Assembly (NCBI GenBank): GCA_003645395.1
Contig: QNFC01000050.1
Location: 1 to 9,409 of the forward strand
Length of the DNA: 9,409 bases
From: Gammaproteobacteria bacterium
Lineage (GTDB): Bacteria; Pseudomonadota; Gammaproteobacteria; Immundisolibacterales; Immundisolibacteraceae
Reading direction: 5' to 3'
A program made the position numbers and the translations under genes. Below the pieces are notes generated by a model that worked only from the letters and a program-made list of their open reading frames with translations, was not told where the DNA came from and did no database searches. Position 1 is the stretch's first letter. The number at the start of each line of letters is the position of its first letter. This document shows, piece after piece, positions 6,543-9,409 of this stretch.

Positions 6543-7805
6543 TTAAACCACGGCTCCCATTTTGAATATTGGTAAATACATGGCGACAACCAAACCACCA
6601 ACCACCACCCCAAGGAAACTCATTATTAACGGTTCGAGCATGCTGGTGAGGTTATCAACGAGGTTGTCGACCTCATCTTCGTAAAAATCGGCAACTTTTG
6701 CGAGCATTGCATCAATGGAGCCCGCTTCTTCGCCAATGGAAACCATTTGAACCACCATATTGGCAAATAGCCCAGTGCGTTCCAGGGCTTGTGTCAGCGT
6801 GGTGCCTGTAGATATTTCGTCACGGACATTCATTAGTCCCTCTTCATAGACAACATTACCAGATGCTTTAGCGACGTTTTCCATCGCCTCCACTAATGGA
6901 ACACCTGCGGCGAACATCGTCGATAAAGTTCGTGCGAACCGCGCAATGGTGCCTTTAGAGACGATTTCGCCAATTACGGGGGCTTTTAACATGGCTTTAT
7001 CCAGCATCACATTGAAACGTTTCGATCTCCTTTTCATCTCCATAATGCCGTATATAGAACCGCCAATGATGGCAAACATGGGTAACCAGTATTCCTGTAC
7101 CCACTTGGATAAATCTACGACAAATTGGGTGGGAGCAGGCAATTCACCGCCAAAATTCTCAAACAGACTTTCAAATTGCGGAATCACAAATAGCAGTAAA
7201 ATAACGGTGACAATAAATGCGACCACCATGATCGCCGCCGGGTAGGTCATGGCCGATTTTACTTTGGCCTTCATTGCCTCGGTCTTTTCCATGAACGTAG
7301 CCAGTTTAGCGAGCAAGTCGTCGAGTATCCCTGCAGCTTCGCCGGCTGCAACTAAGTTTACATACAGGTTGTTAAACTGGAGTGGATGTTTTGCCAGGGC
7401 TTCTGCGAAGCTACTACCGCCCTCCACGGTTTGTTTGATAGTCATAATTAGTTCGGACATGCTCGGGTTTTCATGTCCTTTACCGACGATGTCGAAAGCC
7501 ATGACCATGGGTACCCCGGCGTCAAGCATGGTGGCCATTTGGCGCGAAAACAGGGTGATGTCCATCGGGGTGATTTTTCGTTTTCCAGACCCAAAAAGTT
7601 GGAGTTCTTTGGCAATCTTTGGATTGGTGATCCCCTGAGCGCGTAGCTGTGTGCGGACTGAGGTGACATCGGTAGCTTTTATCGTCCCCTTGATTTTTTT
7701 CCCAGTTTTGTCTTTACTCGACCAGGCAAATGAGGATATTTTAACCGGCTTCCGTTTCTTGGCAATTGCAGCTCGTTTGGATGCGGATGAAGCTCTTGTG
7801 GCCAT
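6543..7805 (-). CDS. pilC: Type IV pilus inner-membrane platform protein PilC
   Basis: A 420-residue inner-membrane protein of the GspF/PilC family that connects the PilB motor to the growing pilus. It has a duplicated cytoplasmic T2SSF domain. Repeat 1 spans about residues 83-206, with RQMATMLDAGVP and GEAAG (155-159). Repeat 2 spans about 287-410, with RTLSTMFAAGVP and GEEAG (358-362). Hydrophobic segments lie at about 188-208, 240-257 and 391-413. I chose the ATG at 7805, with AGGA 8 bases upstream and 4 bases after the pilB stop, so translation is probably coupled. An earlier in-frame start at 7838 lies inside pilB and is unlikely. An Ala/Lys/Arg-rich stretch of about 20 residues precedes the conserved FAW block, longer than in Pseudomonas aeruginosa PilC. 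Confidence 0.96.
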   Translation of the reverse strand: MATRASSASKRAAIAKKRKPVKISSFAWSSKDKTGKKIKGTIKATDVTSVRTQLRAQGITNPKIAKELQLFGSGKRKITPMDITLFSRQMATMLDAGVPMVMAFDIVGKGHENPSMSELIMTIKQTVEGGSSFAEALAKHPLQFNNLYVNLVAAGEAAGILDDLLAKLATFMEKTEAMKAKVKSAMTYPAAIMVVAFIVTVILLLFVIPQFESLFENFGGELPAPTQFVVDLSKWVQEYWLPMFAIIGGSIYGIMEMKRRSKRFNVMLDKAMLKAPVIGEIVSKGTIARFARTLSTMFAAGVPLVEAMENVAKASGNVVYEEGLMNVRDEISTGTTLTQALERTGLFANMVVQMVSIGEEAGSIDAMLAKVADFYEDEVDNLVDNLTSMLEPLIMSFLGVVVGGLVVAMYLPIFKMGAVV

Positions 7806-7809
7806 GATG

Positions 7810-9409
7810 TCAGTCCTGAGTGACCCGGTTGATCTCATCTAGAGTCGTGATGCCCTGAATGACTTTTAGTAAACCGGATTTGCGTAAATCGTTGATACCA
7901 TCCTTTTCGGCCTGTTTGGCTAAATCTATAGCGGTAGCTTCAGACATGATCAGTAACGCCATCGCTTCGGAGATTGGCATCACCTGATAAATACCGGCGC
8001 GACCCTTGTAACCCTCTGAACATTGATCGCAACCCACTGCACTGTATATGGTGATGCCTTCTTTTATTTGCTCTTCGGTAAATCCCTCTTCAAGCAAGGC
8101 GGGTTCAGGAACCTCTATCTTCTTTTTGCAATGTTTGCAGAGCCGGCGAGTGAGTCGCTGCGCAATAATCAGGTTGAGTGCGGACGCAATGTTGTAAGAG
8201 GGGATGCCCATATTCAGCAAGCGGGTAATTGTTTGTGGGGCGTCATTGGTATGCAGGGTAGCCATCACCATGTGGCCTGTCTGTGCAGCCTTTATGGCGA
8301 TTTCTCCAGTTTCCTGGTCACGAATTTCCCCGATGAGAATGACGTCCGGATCTTGGCGTAAAAACGACTTCAATGCGCTGGCAAACGTGAGCCCTTGCTT
8401 GACATTAACGTTGACCTGGTTAACACCCTCTAGGACGATTTCCGCTGGGTCCTCAGCGGTAGAAATATTGATGTCAGGAGTGTTAATGATGTTGATACCG
8501 GTATACAGCGAAACGGTTTTGCCGCTTCCGGTTGGCCCGGTAATCAGTAGCATACCGTAGGGTTTCGCCAGATTTTCTTCGAAAATAGCTCGTTGGTCAG
8601 GTTCATAGCCCAACATTTCGATACCGAGCTGCGCGCTTGATGGGTCGAGAATACGCATAACGATCTTCTCGCCGAACAGCATCGGGCAGGTGCTAACGCG
8701 AAAATCAATCGACCTCTTGCCCAGTTTGAGTTTCATTCGCCCATCTTGCGGAACGCGTTTTTCAGAGATATCCAGCGCTGAGACGACCTTGATACGGGCA
8801 GCTATTTTTCTGGCCATGCCTATTGGCGCAGCGGCGACTTCTTTAAGGATGCCGTCGACTCTAAATCGAATTCGATAGCGTTTTTCATAAGGCTCAAAAT
8901 GCAGGTCTGAGGCGCCTTTATTGATCGCATCTAACAGTAATTTATTAACGTAACGAACAACCGGTGCATCATCGATCTCAGCATCGCTTGCAGCATCTGC
9001 AGTATTTTCTTCCTCGTCAGAAACAAGGTCGAGGTCGTCCAGGTTGTCGTCACCAAAATCATCGAGACCGGCTATTTCTTCGTCCTGCTGCTCCAGCGCT
9101 TTTTCAATAATGCGAGAAAGCTTGTCTTCTTCCACGAGGACCGCTTCGGTCGACAATCCGACATTGAACTTGATTTCATCAAGACCATGGAAATTGGTGG
9201 GGTCCGACACAGCGACGTAAAGTCGTTGACCACGTTGGAATATCGGTAACGAGTGATGCTTGCGAATCAGCTTCTCGCCAACCAGCTTGGTGGCGGCCAT
9301 TTCCAGGTCGAGTGCTTCCAGATCGAACACGGGGATGCCAAAATCCGCCGATGCGGCAACCGCTATGGCTCTGGCGTCAACCAGGTTTTTTTTAACTAGA
9401 TGTGAGACG
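7810..9409 (-). CDS. pilB: Type IV pilus extension ATPase PilB (N-terminus beyond the window)
   Basis: Partial: the frame stays open to the right edge, giving about 532 residues of an expected 560-570. The true start is therefore outside the window; the in-frame GTG at 9330 is internal. PilB is the cytoplasmic hexameric ATPase that drives pilus extension through PilC. An N-terminal MshEN-type domain is followed by a strongly acidic Asp/Glu-rich linker (9001-9080) and then the motor. In the motor, ASDLHFEPY, Walker A GPTGSGKT (8515-8538), AEDPAEI, Walker B DPDVILIGEIRD, and the His box TGHMVMATLHTND are all visible. A tetracysteine zinc site is formed by CKHC (8128-8139) and CDQC (8020-8031). 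The AEDPAEI motif has Ala where PilB usually has Val, a mild change. It is the first visible gene of pilB-pilC-pilD; any pilA would lie beyond the edge. Confidence 0.97.
   Translation of the reverse strand, partial: VSHLVKKNLVDARAIAVAASADFGIPVFDLEALDLEMAATKLVGEKLIRKHHSLPIFQRGQRLYVAVSDPTNFHGLDEIKFNVGLSTEAVLVEEDKLSRIIEKALEQQDEEIAGLDDFGDDNLDDLDLVSDEEENTADAASDAEIDDAPVVRYVNKLLLDAINKGASDLHFEPYEKRYRIRFRVDGILKEVAAAPIGMARKIAARIKVVSALDISEKRVPQDGRMKLKLGKRSIDFRVSTCPMLFGEKIVMRILDPSSAQLGIEMLGYEPDQRAIFEENLAKPYGMLLITGPTGSGKTVSLYTGINIINTPDINISTAEDPAEIVLEGVNQVNVNVKQGLTFASALKSFLRQDPDVILIGEIRDQETGEIAIKAAQTGHMVMATLHTNDAPQTITRLLNMGIPSYNIASALNLIIAQRLTRRLCKHCKKKIEVPEPALLEEGFTEEQIKEGITIYSAVGCDQCSEGYKGRAGIYQVMPISEAMALLIMSEATAIDLAKQAEKDGINDLRKSGLLKVIQGITTLDEINRVTQD

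Noticed and set aside
7806..7838. Longer PilC starting at 7838
   Set aside because: It would overlap the end of pilB, and it ignores the well-spaced AGGA before ATG 7805.
8023..8560. Open + strand frames of about 110-118 codons opposite pilB
   Set aside because: They are antisense to the PilB motor domain, whose Walker and zinc motifs fix the coding strand; no family resemblance is seen.
9328..9330. GTG at 9330 as the pilB start
   Set aside because: The reading frame continues upstream to the window edge with residues typical of the PilB N-terminal domain, so this codon is internal.

Overview
The window looks like ordinary chromosome of a marine or environmental gammaproteobacterium of the Pseudomonas / Cellvibrio-Spongiibacter / Alteromonas type. 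It has Gram-negative envelope genes (TolC, the Kdo transferase WaaA), a PilB-PilC-PilD type IV pilus assembly block joined to coaE-zapD-yacG, and base composition near 50% GC. The genus cannot be fixed from the sequence. Coding density is very high. I see no RNA gene, insertion sequence, CRISPR array, phage gene or attachment site, and no gene-free stretch longer than about 215 bases.

Layout: on the + strand, 51-374 encodes a single-domain rhodanese and 427-1788 an outer-membrane TolC channel. They are 52 bases apart and probably co-transcribed. Converging on tolC from the - strand is waaA (1817-3082). Divergent from waaA, across only 79 bases, a + strand gene (3162-3830) encodes a degenerate kinase-like protein of the type labelled 'toluene tolerance protein' in Pseudomonas. 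Its 3' end overlaps the 3' end of yacG, the last gene of a long - strand series. Read in the direction of transcription, that series is pilB (cut by the right window edge) - pilC - pilD - coaE - [215-base gap] - zapD - yacG.

How the genes work together: PilB (extension ATPase), PilC (inner-membrane platform) and PilD (prepilin peptidase/methylase) are the assembly core of a type IVa pilus or a closely related secretion machine. CoaE (last step of coenzyme A synthesis), ZapD (FtsZ cross-linker) and YacG (gyrase-inhibitor zinc protein) are the usual housekeeping companions of pilD in this class. TolC and WaaA serve efflux/secretion and lipopolysaccharide inner-core synthesis. The kinase-like gene next to waaA is the least understood gene here and could act on the lipopolysaccharide inner core, but the sequence does not prove it.

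I found no previously undescribed system. The observations worth a second look are: the kinase-like protein that lacks the catalytic-loop aspartate; the 43-base 3' overlap of convergent genes; the coaE-zapD gap with a perfect TATAAT and a 16-codon reading frame; a 9-codon frame overlapping the tolC start; several non-ATG starts; and A8/T8 tracts inside tolC, pilD and pilB.
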